From the NCBI GenBank assembly GCA_965214635.1, contig OZ243964.1:1984001-2048000 (forward strand): a stretch of 64,000 bases of DNA, read 5' to 3'. A model generated the notes under the pieces. The model saw only the letters and a list, made by a program, of their open reading frames with translations, did no database searches and had not been told where the DNA came from. This document shows, piece by piece, positions 11,391 to 20,031 of the stretch (positions are counted from its first letter, which is position 1; the number at the start of each line of letters is the position of its first letter). This stretch comes from Bin90 sp965214635. GTDB taxonomy: Bacteria > Chloroflexota > Dehalococcoidia > Lucifugimonadales > JADFKI01. The translations under genes were made by a program, and so were the position numbers.

Positions 11391-12311
11391 CTACACCACG
11401 AACAGCGGTTCGTCCTGTGTGATGATGCGCGATTCTACGGCGACAGCGCGGCGCAGGAACTTTGGGATGGCGAACATGCTGCGATGCGTTTCGCCGTCAT
11501 AGTAGCGTAGCTCGCCCGTGATGCGTTCTGCGATGCGGCGGTCTATCTCGGCGGCGGGCAGCGCTAGCGCTGCGGTGTCCTCAGTGCCGATGACGAAGCC
11601 CCATGTCGTCCCGAACGCAGGAACGAACGCCTCCGACAGTGTCGCTGCCGGAAACACCGAGCCTATCGTTCGCGCCACGGCAGAGAAGCACTGCTCGTAG
11701 AACGCTTGCCCCGTAGGTCCGGACTGCGCCACGATGACGCCGTTGGCGTTCAGCCGTGAGCGCAGCAGCCGATAGAACTCTTGCGTGAACAGGCGGTAGG
11801 CAGGCCCTGCCTCCAGCGGGTCGGGCACATCGATGATTGCCACATCGAAGCGCTCGGTGGTGCGTTCTAGGTAGGCGTAGGCGTCGCCAATGTGCAGCTG
11901 CAGGCGCGGGTCGTCGAATGCGCCTTGGTGGTGGTTCGGCAGGTATCGCTTGCATAGTTCGACCACCTGCTCGTCGAGATCTGCCATCACCACGCGCTCT
12001 ATGGCGGTGTGGCGCAGCGCCTCGCGTGCGGTTGCGCCCTCGCCGCCGCCGGCGATGAACACGCTGCTCGGCGACGGATGCGCCACCATGCACGGCTGCA
12101 CCAGCGCCTCGTGATACACGAACTCGTCCGCCTCCGTGGACTGCGTCTTGTCGTCCAAGACGAGCGTTCTGCCGAAGCAGGCGCCATCGTGGATGCGGAT
12201 GTGCTGATACGCCGAGTCGCCTTCGTACAGCACGCGCTCTATGTGCTCTGCCTGTATCAGGCGGGGCGTAATCAGCTCGTAATGCCAGTTGCCTTTGGGG
12301 GGAGTGTTCAT
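11391..12311 (-). CDS. speE: polyamine aminopropyltransferase (spermidine synthase)
   Basis: A 306-residue spermidine synthase that transfers the aminopropyl group of decarboxylated S-adenosylmethionine to putrescine or another diamine. It has the N-terminal beta region with YQHIRIHD and LDDKTQSTEADEFVYHE. The nucleotide-binding FIAGGGEGATARE loop and the active-site acid in IDVPDPLEAGPAYRLFT are also present. The DPxP variant around the catalytic Asp also occurs in thermospermine-type enzymes, so the exact amine acceptor is open. It follows speH by 95 bp on the same strand, making a complete AdoMet-to-spermidine step. Confidence 0.93.
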   Translation of the reverse strand: MNTPPKGNWHYELITPRLIQAEHIERVLYEGDSAYQHIRIHDGACFGRTLVLDDKTQSTEADEFVYHEALVQPCMVAHPSPSSVFIAGGGEGATAREALRHTAIERVVMADLDEQVVELCKRYLPNHHQGAFDDPRLQLHIGDAYAYLERTTERFDVAIIDVPDPLEAGPAYRLFTQEFYRLLRSRLNANGVIVAQSGPTGQAFYEQCFSAVARTIGSVFPAATLSEAFVPAFGTTWGFVIGTEDTAALALPAAEIDRRIAERITGELRYYDGETHRSMFAIPKFLRRAVAVESRIITQDEPLFVV

Positions 12312-12406
12312 CGGTTAAGAGCTTAAAAGTTAAGGATGAGGTTGGTTGCGGGTAGCCTTTGATTCGGCGATGAGCGGCGCTCTATTTTTTAATCGAGCGA
12401 GGGTTA

Positions 12407-12793
12407 TCACAGGCTGCGGATTGAGAATGCGGGGGTTGATGCGCCGCGCTGGATTTCGTTGATGTGATGGCGGCGGCAACGAAGGCTGTCTACGATGACA
12501 TCGGCGGCGGCGTACGGCTTGAACTCCGCGCTGCAGGTGAATATGTCGGCGGCGGCGTAGGCGTACTCGGGCCAAGTGTGGATGCTGATGTGCGATTCGG
12601 CTATGGACACGATGCCGGTTACGCCCATGGGCGAGAACTTGTGGAACACCTCGCCCACGATGGTTGCACCTGCCTCACGCGCGGCGGACAGCAGCGCCTG
12701 CTTGACGATGCGCAGGTCGTCCAGCATCGCCGGGTCGCATTCCTCGAGTTCCAGCAGCAGGTGTGTTCCCAAATTCGCGGGTCTTGTGTTCAA
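12407..12793 (-). CDS. speH: S-adenosylmethionine decarboxylase proenzyme
   Basis: A 128-residue prokaryotic class 1B AdoMet decarboxylase. It self-cleaves between Glu66 and Ser67 (AESHISIHTWPE) to make the pyruvoyl cofactor from Ser67. The processing His72 and proton-donating Cys87 (DIFTC) keep the 5- and 15-residue spacings known from the Thermotoga enzyme. The N-terminal LGTHLLLELEECD is typical. It is the first gene of the speH-speE pair. Its product, decarboxylated AdoMet, is the SpeE substrate. Confidence 0.96.
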   Translation of the reverse strand: MNTRPANLGTHLLLELEECDPAMLDDLRIVKQALLSAAREAGATIVGEVFHKFSPMGVTGIVSIAESHISIHTWPEYAYAAADIFTCSAEFKPYAAADVIVDSLRCRRHHINEIQRGASTPAFSIRSL

Positions 12794-12984
12794 TCACCCG
12801 TCCTCCGTCTTGATGATGCTCTATCGTAATGGCTTTATGGCTTTATGGCTTTGCGGCGTTGCGCATGAAAATGGGCATACATTATACAGCACGGCGTTGG
12901 GGGCATGGCGGTGTCCGTGCTTGATGTGAGCGGACACCGCACTTGGGGCGTGAACGCCGGATGGGCTGCGATTTGCCGAGCGGC

Positions 12985-14274
12985 TTACCCTTCTAGTTGG
13001 CGCACGGTCTTGGGCAGGCGAGTGAACATGAGCAGCACAGCGCCCGCCGCCACCATTGCGCCGGCGTATACGAACGAGTTGGAAGTGGTGGTGTAGTCCA
13101 CGATGATGCCGGCGATGAACGGCGAGAACGCCCCGAGGAACGACGCCCCGTATATCAGCGATACCACGGTGGACTGCGCCTCGCCCTCTGCCACATCCAT
13201 TGCGGCGGCGATGTATATGGCGTGAAGCGCATACAGGAATGCGCCCATCGCAAGCCCGATGATGCCGAACTGCAAGCCGGGCAGCGCAATGGACACCCCG
13301 AGTATGCTGAGCGTCAAGGTGTCGCCTGTGGGGGCGAATTTCAGCGCCACCATCAGTATGGCGAGCGCCATTGTCGTCGGTACAAGCACCGCCTTGTGCC
13401 CGAACCTGTCCGCCAAGTAGCCCATCGTCGGCTGCGCCAGTATGCCCACGAACTGGATCGCCGCTATGAACAGCCCGATGACTATTGCCGAAATGCCCTG
13501 ATCTTCCAAAAGGTACACGGGTAGGAACGCCATGATTGCGCCCTGCCCCATGCTGCGCAGCGCGGTTATCACCACGAGCGCAATCATGGCGCGCCGCCGA
13601 AGCAGTACCCACAGCGCCGCAAAGTAGTCCCCAAGCGACTTTGTCTCGGTGCTTGCGGTGGGGATGTTCCGCATCATCAGGTATATCAGCACCCCGCACA
13701 GCAGCGCTGGCAGGACGCTAATCCGCAACACATCGTCCCACTCGAAAGCCACAAGATACACGCCGCTGATGAGAGCGCCCGTCAGCACAGGCCCCACCAC
13801 CTCGCCCACGCTGCCGCCTGTGCCGTGCAGCGATATGGCGAAGCTGCGCCTGTCCGGGAACTTGCGCGACAGCGATGCGATGGCGGGGGAGTGATACAGC
13901 GATGGGCCGATGCCCACCAGCAGCATCGCCGCCAGTAGCAGCCAGTAGTTTGGCGCACTGCCGAGCAGGAAGTACGATATGCCCATCATGCCCAACGACA
14001 GCATCAGCATGATGCCGGAGCGGTTGGCGAAGCGGTCGCCGAGGTAGCCCGCCACCATCGTGGTTGCGCCGCTGGTAACGCGCCCGGATGTGGACAGCAG
14101 CCCGAACTGCGCGCCGCTCAGCCCGAGGTCGTCCTTCATCACCGCCAGCAAGATGCTCTGCAAGCCGGAGTTGTAGATGTGCTTGATGGCGTGTCCCAGC
14201 ACCACCGTAGTTGCAAGCCTGTTCCTGCCGCGCCGTACATCGGCGGATACCGGAGGGATTCTTACCGTCGCCAA
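12985..14274 (-). CDS. MFS transporter
   Basis: A 12-helix major facilitator superfamily carrier of 429 residues. The loop 2-3 signature is visible as GYLGDRFANRSGI and a second copy in loop 8-9 as GYLADRFGHKAVL. I place the start at a TTG at 14274 because AAGGAG lies 8 bp before it; a longer reading to 14316 has no ribosome site of its own. The topology and the HSPAIASLSRKFPDRR segment resemble fosmidomycin-resistance/sugar-phosphate-type MFS members, but the substrate is unknown. It is not obviously in an operon. Confidence 0.88.
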   Translation of the reverse strand: MATVRIPPVSADVRRGRNRLATTVVLGHAIKHIYNSGLQSILLAVMKDDLGLSGAQFGLLSTSGRVTSGATTMVAGYLGDRFANRSGIMLMLSLGMMGISYFLLGSAPNYWLLLAAMLLVGIGPSLYHSPAIASLSRKFPDRRSFAISLHGTGGSVGEVVGPVLTGALISGVYLVAFEWDDVLRISVLPALLCGVLIYLMMRNIPTASTETKSLGDYFAALWVLLRRRAMIALVVITALRSMGQGAIMAFLPVYLLEDQGISAIVIGLFIAAIQFVGILAQPTMGYLADRFGHKAVLVPTTMALAILMVALKFAPTGDTLTLSILGVSIALPGLQFGIIGLAMGAFLYALHAIYIAAAMDVAEGEAQSTVVSLIYGASFLGAFSPFIAGIIVDYTTTSNSFVYAGAMVAAGAVLLMFTRLPKTVRQLEG

Positions 14275-14436
14275 ATCGTTTATCTCCTTGAGTTGAGTGT
14301 CTGTTCTCCCTTTCAATGAGAGCGATTAGGGATCGCGGTCAGGGATAGAGGGCAGGCATGTTTCTCATGATGGGACTGGCTTTGCACTCACGCAAAAAAT
14401 CTGCGCAGTCCGCTGTGAGCGTAAGCAGAGTCAGCG

Positions 14437-14805
14437 TCAGTTCCGCACCACTAGCGTGCTAATTATCTTGTCGTGCAGCGCCTTGTTGTCTTTGTCGAAC
14501 AATGGCCAAAGATAGTTCACCACCGGATATATTCCCAGTGTTACGCCCGCTAGGAATCCGGCAAGCAGGAATTTAACGATGAACTCCCGCACGAACATGA
14601 TTCCCCATCCGCAATCTTCGCCCGTGTCTTTGATTACCCGAATGCCTAGTATCTGCTTGCCGGGCGTCTGCCCCTTGCCAAGCACAATCAGCCACCAGAT
14701 GAAGTATCCGATGAAGAGCGTCAGAGGGACCAGAATAATGTCTAGCAGAAGTGCGAACCCCCGCTGCAGGTATGTAGCAAGTGTGTGGTCGTGTTGAGTT
14801 TGCAT
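14437..14805 (-). CDS. RDD family membrane protein
   Basis: A 122-residue RDD-family membrane protein, preceded by a strong GGAGGTG ribosome site. The first helix, LQRGFALLLDIILVPLTLF, carries the family Arg and Asp. GQTPGKQILGIRVIKDTGED is the conserved turn, and LHDKIISTLVV is the standard C-terminus. It is the second RDD gene in the window and shares little sequence with the one at 1003-1452 outside the family motifs. Function unknown. It lies downstream of the HAD hydrolase gene on the same strand, 50 bp apart. Confidence 0.87.
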   Translation of the reverse strand: MQTQHDHTLATYLQRGFALLLDIILVPLTLFIGYFIWWLIVLGKGQTPGKQILGIRVIKDTGEDCGWGIMFVREFIVKFLLAGFLAGVTLGIYPVVNYLWPLFDKDNKALHDKIISTLVVRN

Positions 14806-14855
14806 GTTTGCACCTCCGGATTAGGGTTTCACGCTATCGCTAGATATTGAGGGGA

Positions 14856-15539
14856 TTATACGCCGAATATGTCGGCGAGCGCATCTATGTCGGCGGCGAC
14901 GGCGTCGGGCGTTTCGGCAGCGGAGCGCGCCATCTGCGTCCGTGAAGGGCCTTGGAGCATCCGCACGGTAGCGAAGCCGAGCGCCTTTGCGGGCGCAATG
15001 TCGTTGTCCAGCCGATCGCCTATCATCGCCGCATCGCTGGGAGCGCATCCCGCTTCTTCCAGCGCAAGCCAGAATATGCGCTCATCCGGCTTGCTCAAAC
15101 CCGCCTCCGCTGAGCTGATGCACACGCGAAAGAAGCGGCGCATCCCGTAGGCGCGCAGGCGTTCTTCTGTGCCGGGCGGTTGGTTGGATATGATGCCGAG
15201 TTCGTAGCGCGCGGACAGCCGTTCCAGCGTTTCGATGGCGCGCGGGTATGGCGCTTCAAGTTCCTTCGAGTATCTGCCGGACTGCCGCACGAATGCGATG
15301 ATTTCGGGGTCGTCCGTAAAGGCGCGCAGCACATTGGCGAACGGGTTCGGGTCGAAGCGGGCGCTGGCGTCTTCTAGTGCACGGCGCAGTGCAGAGGGCG
15401 ACGCCGTGATGCCGCGCATCGCAAGGGCTTCGGACGCTTGGCGCAGCCGCCCCATCGCCGCTGCTTCTTCGTCTATCAGCGTATAGCCCAGATCGAAGAA
15501 CAGCCACCGTATCCTGTCGATGTCAAGCGATGTGGTCAA
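14856..15539 (-). CDS. HAD superfamily hydrolase
   Basis: A 227-residue haloacid-dehalogenase-superfamily protein with a helical cap between motifs I and II. Motif I is FFDLGYTL, so the nucleophile Asp is present but the usual second Asp two residues later is Gly. Motif II lies in LGIISNQPPG, motif III is the Lys of GLSKPDERIF, and motif IV is MIGDRLDNDIAPAKALG. The overall layout matches small-molecule phosphatases such as phosphoglycolate-type enzymes. The missing second Asp, which acts as general acid in phosphatases, makes activity uncertain. The start is TTG without a clear ribosome site. Confidence 0.85.
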   Translation of the reverse strand: MTTSLDIDRIRWLFFDLGYTLIDEEAAAMGRLRQASEALAMRGITASPSALRRALEDASARFDPNPFANVLRAFTDDPEIIAFVRQSGRYSKELEAPYPRAIETLERLSARYELGIISNQPPGTEERLRAYGMRRFFRVCISSAEAGLSKPDERIFWLALEEAGCAPSDAAMIGDRLDNDIAPAKALGFATVRMLQGPSRTQMARSAAETPDAVAADIDALADIFGV

Positions 15540-15613
15540 TTAAGAATTAGCCCGTTGCCCTAAAAGCCGATGTAAAGCCTAGTGGGATTATACACCCGAA
15601 TCTCGCAAGTGCG

Positions 15614-16210
15614 TTACGGGTTGAGCACGGGCTTGCCGTCTATCATCGTGTACATCGCCTGCAGCTCGTAGCCGCGCTCTTGCAGCCTGTCCGTGCCGCC
15701 CTCACGGCGGTCAAGGATACACCATACTGCCGCAATGGGGTTGCCCTGCGCTTCCACAGCGTCGATTGCCTGCAGGATGGAGCCGCCGCCGGTTACCACA
15801 TCGTCGATGATGGCAACCGGCGCGTTCGAGTTCTTGGGGAAGTTGCCCTCGATCAAGTTCTGTGTGCCGTGCGTCTTGGCTTCTTTTCGCACATAAAACC
15901 CCGGCAGTGGCTCGCCGTTGTGGGCGCTCAGCAGCGTAATCGCCGACACGATGGGGATTGCGCCCAATGCCATCCCGCCGACTGCCACCACGCCGCTACC
16001 GACAAGCTTGTCCAAGAAGTACGCCCCGACAGCCGCCGCACCCTTTGGGTCGAGCGTGAGTAACTTGCTGTCGAAGTAGTATGAGCTGGTCTTGCCCGAA
16101 CTCAAGGTGAACTCGCCATACAGCAGCGCCCCCGAATCGGTCAGCAAGTTCGACATGTCCCCATCGTATGTGGTCAGGCTGCCGTCCGCCGGTAGAGTCA
16201 ATGTAGCCAT
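15614..16210 (-). CDS. pyrE: orotate phosphoribosyltransferase
   Basis: A 198-residue enzyme of de novo pyrimidine synthesis that joins orotate to PRPP to give OMP. The N-terminal SGALLYGEFTLSSGKTSSYYFDSKL is the orotate-binding region, and VAIIDDVVTGGGS is the PRPP loop. The Lys-rich flexible loop is RKEAKTHGTQNLIEG. A GGAG lies 9 bp before the chosen ATG; the core family homology starts at MSNLL (residue 19), so a shorter form is possible. No other pyr genes are adjacent. Confidence 0.93.
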   Translation of the reverse strand: MATLTLPADGSLTTYDGDMSNLLTDSGALLYGEFTLSSGKTSSYYFDSKLLTLDPKGAAAVGAYFLDKLVGSGVVAVGGMALGAIPIVSAITLLSAHNGEPLPGFYVRKEAKTHGTQNLIEGNFPKNSNAPVAIIDDVVTGGGSILQAIDAVEAQGNPIAAVWCILDRREGGTDRLQERGYELQAMYTMIDGKPVLNP

Positions 16211-16492
16211 AGTGCGATGCTCCGAGCCGTCAAGTAATTTTTGTCTTGCTGATTGATGGTAGCATTAATATTAACAATGAATGGTAATGGGTAAGTGTAA
16301 AGCAAGTTGCCGTAGGATTAAAGGCTTTTTTGAACTCGAGAGAAGTGCTTTGCACACTGATGAGGATGATGCCGTGCGGATGTGCGCCACTTGACCCTTT
16401 TCACTCGAAACCCGTATATTGACGATGAGCATCTTGTGCACAGGCGCTCTGTATCTCTGTATCAGGGAATAATTCATTTCGGGAGGTGAATT

Positions 16493-17383
16493 ATGGCATT
16501 TGGAAGTGGCGATTACATCTATGAAGTCGATGAGGGATGGGGCAAGCTGCCGGATGGCTTTGAGTTCAAGCAGGTGGCGGATGTTGCGGTGGACAGCGCG
16601 GACAATGTGTATGTCTATAATCGCGGCACGCATAACCTTGTCATATTCGACCGAGAGGGCAACTATCTGCGCTCGTGGGACTTGCAGCACAAAGAGCCAC
16701 ACGGCATCTGTGTGGACGACGCCGGGAATGTGTATATGGCGGACCGCGATTCGCATGTGGTAGAGAAGCGCGACTCGGAGGGCGGGCTGCTGCTCACACT
16801 TGGCACGCGCGACAAGCCCTCCGACACGGGCGAGCAGAGCGAGCGCTTCTTGGTGGAGAAGCCGGGCGACCCGTTCAACATGCCCACGGGCATAACGGTG
16901 AGCGGCGAAGGCGATTTGTACATCTCGGACGGTTACAGCAACTGTCGCGTGCACCATTACAACGCCAGCGGCTCGCTGATGAACTCTTGGGGAGTGCCGG
17001 GCAAGCTTAACCCCGGCGACTTCCACCTGCCGCACGGCATCGGCATTGACAGGCACGGGCGCGTTATCGTCGCCGACCGCGAGAACCACCGCATACAGGT
17101 TTTCGACGAGAACGGCGAGTTCCAGCAGATATGGAGCGGTTTCCGTCAGCCCACATCGGTGGCGTTCGGCCCGGACGGGGAGATCTATGTGCCCGAGCTT
17201 CAGCACCGGGTCAGCATCATAGACGAAGAGGGCAACCTGCTGGCACGCTGGGGCGACGAGCATAGCCACGAGCCGGGGCTGTTCTACGCGCCGCACGGTA
17301 TGGCGATAGACTCGCACGGCGACATCTATGTGGGCGAGGTGCTAGAGGGCCAGCGCATCCAGAAGTTCATCCGCCAGCGGTAG
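16493..17383 (+). CDS. NHL-repeat beta-propeller protein
   Basis: A 296-residue protein made of about six NHL repeats, each with a pattern like PHGICVDDAGNVYMAD, PHGIGIDRHGRVIVAD or PHGMAIDSHGDIYVGE. It should fold as a six-bladed propeller. It resembles the peptidyl-alpha-hydroxyglycine alpha-amidating lyase-like group common in environmental bacteria, but I see no proof of lyase activity. There is no signal peptide. A GGAGG lies 6 bp before the ATG. It is divergent from pyrE across 282 bp that show no gene. Confidence 0.88.
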   Translation: MAFGSGDYIYEVDEGWGKLPDGFEFKQVADVAVDSADNVYVYNRGTHNLVIFDREGNYLRSWDLQHKEPHGICVDDAGNVYMADRDSHVVEKRDSEGGLLLTLGTRDKPSDTGEQSERFLVEKPGDPFNMPTGITVSGEGDLYISDGYSNCRVHHYNASGSLMNSWGVPGKLNPGDFHLPHGIGIDRHGRVIVADRENHRIQVFDENGEFQQIWSGFRQPTSVAFGPDGEIYVPELQHRVSIIDEEGNLLARWGDEHSHEPGLFYAPHGMAIDSHGDIYVGEVLEGQRIQKFIRQR

Positions 17384-17407
17384 TTTTTGCTTTTTAGTCG
17401 TTGGTAA

Positions 17408-17486
17408 TCAGTAATCAATTGGTCAGTATCTCGCCATCAATTTTGAGCAGATTTCTGACAGCCTGTGCTGACCATTGATTAACTGA
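17408..17486. repeat. imperfect inverted repeat downstream of the NHL gene
   Basis: Two 19-nt arms (17408-17426 and 17468-17486) are near-complementary, each needing a single-base bulge, and enclose about 40 nt. The arm begins TCAGTAATCAA. It could be a terminator for the NHL gene, or the edge of the AT-rich restriction island that begins here. Confidence 0.4.
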
Positions 17487-17647
17487 CTGCCTTTTGGAAC
17501 TTATGAAGATATCTCCTGTTTATGTGAGTGCTGTAGAGACATCGGGCTATCGTAATGAAGAAGATTTCGCTTTTTGATTAGAGGTGAAGTCAATTAATGT
17601 TCACGCATCCACCCAATCAAGGGTCTACTGAAATCTGAGGTATCGCT

Positions 17648-18337
17648 ATGGCATACAATAGAATGACGCCTAATGCTAAATTCGAATACCTGAAAAGCCT
17701 TTATCTTGAGCGTTCACAAGACAATGATAGGGCGTATGAAGAAATGCCCGAGATATTTGAAGACGCCCGTGAAACGATAGAAGAGGATGCTAGAAGGGCG
17801 GGGAAAACGGATACAGGACAAGTGTGGCGGGCATGGAAAGGGAAAAATTATGAAAAACTTGTAAACTTCATCGTTTCTGATTGGATAGAAAGCGAACTCC
17901 CCTTGAAAGTCATTGAAGGTTCACGACTTGAAAGGCGCCAGATTACTGACGATGTGCTGAGTAAAGTAAAGCGTAATCTGTTAGTTGATTTTGGTGTCCA
18001 AGGTTGCTTCCTTCCTGATGCCGATATTGTAGTCTATGATCCTCAGAATTCTTCTGTAAAAGCAATTATATCTTGCAAAACCAGTTTGCGAGAACGCGTA
18101 GCACAGACAGGATTTTGGAAACGAAAATTAATGGACGATCCTGTAACCCGGCATATCAAGACATTCTTCGCGACTACTGATGGCGATTCGGATTTTTTCA
18201 AGGACAGGATTACCAAAGGCGCTGCAATTGCAATAGAAGAGTTGGACGCAGTTTATGTTGTCCGTAAAGATTTAATTGAACGATATAATGTTAGAACATT
18301 GGACAAGATAATCGAGGAGCTTCGGAAGTGTCTGTAG
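17648..18337 (+). CDS. type II restriction endonuclease, PD-(D/E)XK fold, BsaWI-like
   Basis: A 229-residue nuclease-like protein. The catalytic core is readable as GKNYE (Glu69), then PDADIVVY (Asp124/Asp126), then SCKTSLRER with Lys144. Together these form a PD-(D/E)XK site in which SCK replaces the usual ExK. The protein resembles the BsaWI family, whose type member cuts WCCGGW, but the target here is not readable from sequence. It overlaps the methyltransferase gene by 10 bp, as expected for a coupled restriction-modification pair. The gene is AT-richer than the chromosome around it, which suggests transfer. Confidence 0.78.
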   Translation: MAYNRMTPNAKFEYLKSLYLERSQDNDRAYEEMPEIFEDARETIEEDARRAGKTDTGQVWRAWKGKNYEKLVNFIVSDWIESELPLKVIEGSRLERRQITDDVLSKVKRNLLVDFGVQGCFLPDADIVVYDPQNSSVKAIISCKTSLRERVAQTGFWKRKLMDDPVTRHIKTFFATTDGDSDFFKDRITKGAAIAIEELDAVYVVRKDLIERYNVRTLDKIIEELRKCL

Positions 18338-19524
18338 AGATTGACAAGTTGTCTCCACGCGCAAAAGCGTTTGCGGAGAAAATATTGGCGCTTGAACTTT
18401 CAAAGAAACAGATGACCAACCCTCGTCTTGAAGCGCCGGACCCTGCAACGATACATGGGAAGATTACCGCCGACATCAAGAAGTTGAAGTCGAGGCTTGA
18501 CGCATTCCAGAGGCAAATTGACAAGGAGTACGCCACACATTATGGGGAGTCTTTATCCTCCCAAAATGGGGTAGTCAAGTTGTCTCCACGCGCGAGAAAT
18601 TTTGCCGAAAAAATAGTCGCGGTGGAGAACACCAAGTCTCAAATGCTTAATCCTGACATAGATCTGCTCAAAGCGGAGGCAATATACGACGAAATTGTAT
18701 CAGAATTCAAGAATCTGCAATCGCGATTGACCACATTTCAGAAACAGATTGACAAGGTATATTACAGCGTCAATCCTAACGCTCAGGATATACGCCCTGC
18801 ACTGGAAGCTACAACTCTGTGGGACTTTCCAACGCAGAGCTACGGCACAACAAAAAAAGGCAACAGCAAATTCCAGGGCGTAACTCCGGCGTTCATTATT
18901 TACAATATGGTGCAGCGATACACTGACCCGGGTGATGTTGTTCTTGATCCGATGTGCGGCAGTGGCACATCGCTTGATGTATGTAGAGAGGAAGGTCGCC
19001 AAATACACGCGTATGATCTTAGCCCGACCCGGGAAGACATTGTGGAAAATGACGCCCGAAGCATTCCCCTAGACGATGAATGCGTGGATATGGTGTTCAT
19101 TGATTCTCCGTATGGGGATAACGTAAATTATTCTGATAATCCTGCCGATATTGGTAAGATTTCCGCCGAGGATGGCGACTTCTATGCTTCTCTAAGTAAG
19201 GTGGCCAAAGAATTGTATAGAGTGCTGAAACCGGGTAAGGTAATTGGTTGGCTCATTGGAGATCAATGGGTCAAACGAAAGTTCACGCCAGTTGGTTTCT
19301 ACATCTATCAGATGCTAGAGAGTATGGATTTTGTGCCTGTCGACCTAATCTGCATTGCACGCAGAAACCAAAGTTCGAATACAGGCATATGGCATTACCG
19401 GGCTATCAAGCATAACTTCTACCTGCGTGGTTTTAAGCATTTGATAATCATGCGAAAACCTTACGAAGGCGAAATTGTTGACAAATCTGAAATAAACCGT
19501 CCTGCTTGGCAAAAGTACAAGTAA
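18328..19524 (+). CDS. DNA methyltransferase with duplicated N-terminal module
   Basis: A 398-residue AdoMet-dependent DNA methyltransferase (N4-cytosine or N6-adenine type). Motif I is DPMCGSGT (residues 207-214) and the catalytic motif IV is DSPYGDN (259-265), in the order I then IV. The first 145 residues are unusual: two tandem copies of a ~63-residue helical module (about 6-68 and 84-145), each starting KLSPRA and ending with an F-Q-x-Q-I-D-K segment, likely coiled-coil. The start is GTG, overlapping the upstream nuclease stop by 10 bp. It presumably protects the host from the flanking nucleases. Confidence 0.88.
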   Translation: MSVEIDKLSPRAKAFAEKILALELSKKQMTNPRLEAPDPATIHGKITADIKKLKSRLDAFQRQIDKEYATHYGESLSSQNGVVKLSPRARNFAEKIVAVENTKSQMLNPDIDLLKAEAIYDEIVSEFKNLQSRLTTFQKQIDKVYYSVNPNAQDIRPALEATTLWDFPTQSYGTTKKGNSKFQGVTPAFIIYNMVQRYTDPGDVVLDPMCGSGTSLDVCREEGRQIHAYDLSPTREDIVENDARSIPLDDECVDMVFIDSPYGDNVNYSDNPADIGKISAEDGDFYASLSKVAKELYRVLKPGKVIGWLIGDQWVKRKFTPVGFYIYQMLESMDFVPVDLICIARRNQSSNTGIWHYRAIKHNFYLRGFKHLIIMRKPYEGEIVDKSEINRPAWQKYK

Positions 19525-19630
19525 CCCGCAAGCATACCCGTAAATTACGGCATGCTCCAAACTCCTGTGTCTTGGGGTAGCGTTTCTTGTCAAAGTCAGC
19601 AAAGGCGTTTATCGCTATAACCCTGATGTT

Positions 19631-19993
19631 GTGCATCAGAGGACGCTTGAAGACTTTACACCTGAACAGCGTAACGCGATTTTGAAACGCGATGGATATA
19701 GCTGCGTAATTTGCGGATTCGACGAAAGCCGTGGAATAGAGTTGCATGTTGATCATATCAAGCCGCGTAATCTAGGCGGCGAAGCGACTATTGAAAATGG
19801 GCAAACGTTATGCGCCCGGCATAATTTCCTCAAGAAATCACTCAATCAGACAGAGACCGGTAAGAGGATGTTTATTCGTCTACACGAACTCGCGAAGAGC
19901 GAAAATCGAACCGATTTAGTCAATTTCTGCGTAGATATTCTTACAACCTATGAAAAGCATCGGATAAATGACCATATTGCATGGGACAGGTAA
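19631..19993 (+). CDS. HNH endonuclease, apparently 5'-truncated
   Basis: A 120-residue HNH nuclease domain with CVICG (first zinc pair), HVDHIKPRNLGG (catalytic His-Asp-His) and NGQTLCARHN. It is close to HNH nucleases of restriction systems. Family-like coding sequence appears to continue upstream of this GTG: the frame is open back to 19544 and reads VSKGVYRYNPDVV just before it, with no ordinary start. A short ATG frame at 19552 reads MLQTPVSWGSV in the neighbouring phase. This suggests that an N-terminal winged-helix-like part has been lost or frameshifted near 19580. It may therefore be a remnant. Confidence 0.65.
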   Translation: MHQRTLEDFTPEQRNAILKRDGYSCVICGFDESRGIELHVDHIKPRNLGGEATIENGQTLCARHNFLKKSLNQTETGKRMFIRLHELAKSENRTDLVNFCVDILTTYEKHRINDHIAWDR

Positions 19994-20031
19994 GCCGCTC
20001 TTGTGCCAAATGGATAAAAGGCTGCACTTAA

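Noticed and set aside
16271..17317. 348-codon open frame on the minus strand
   Set aside because: It lies wholly opposite the NHL-repeat gene, has no family resemblance, and mirrors the repeat pattern of the real gene.
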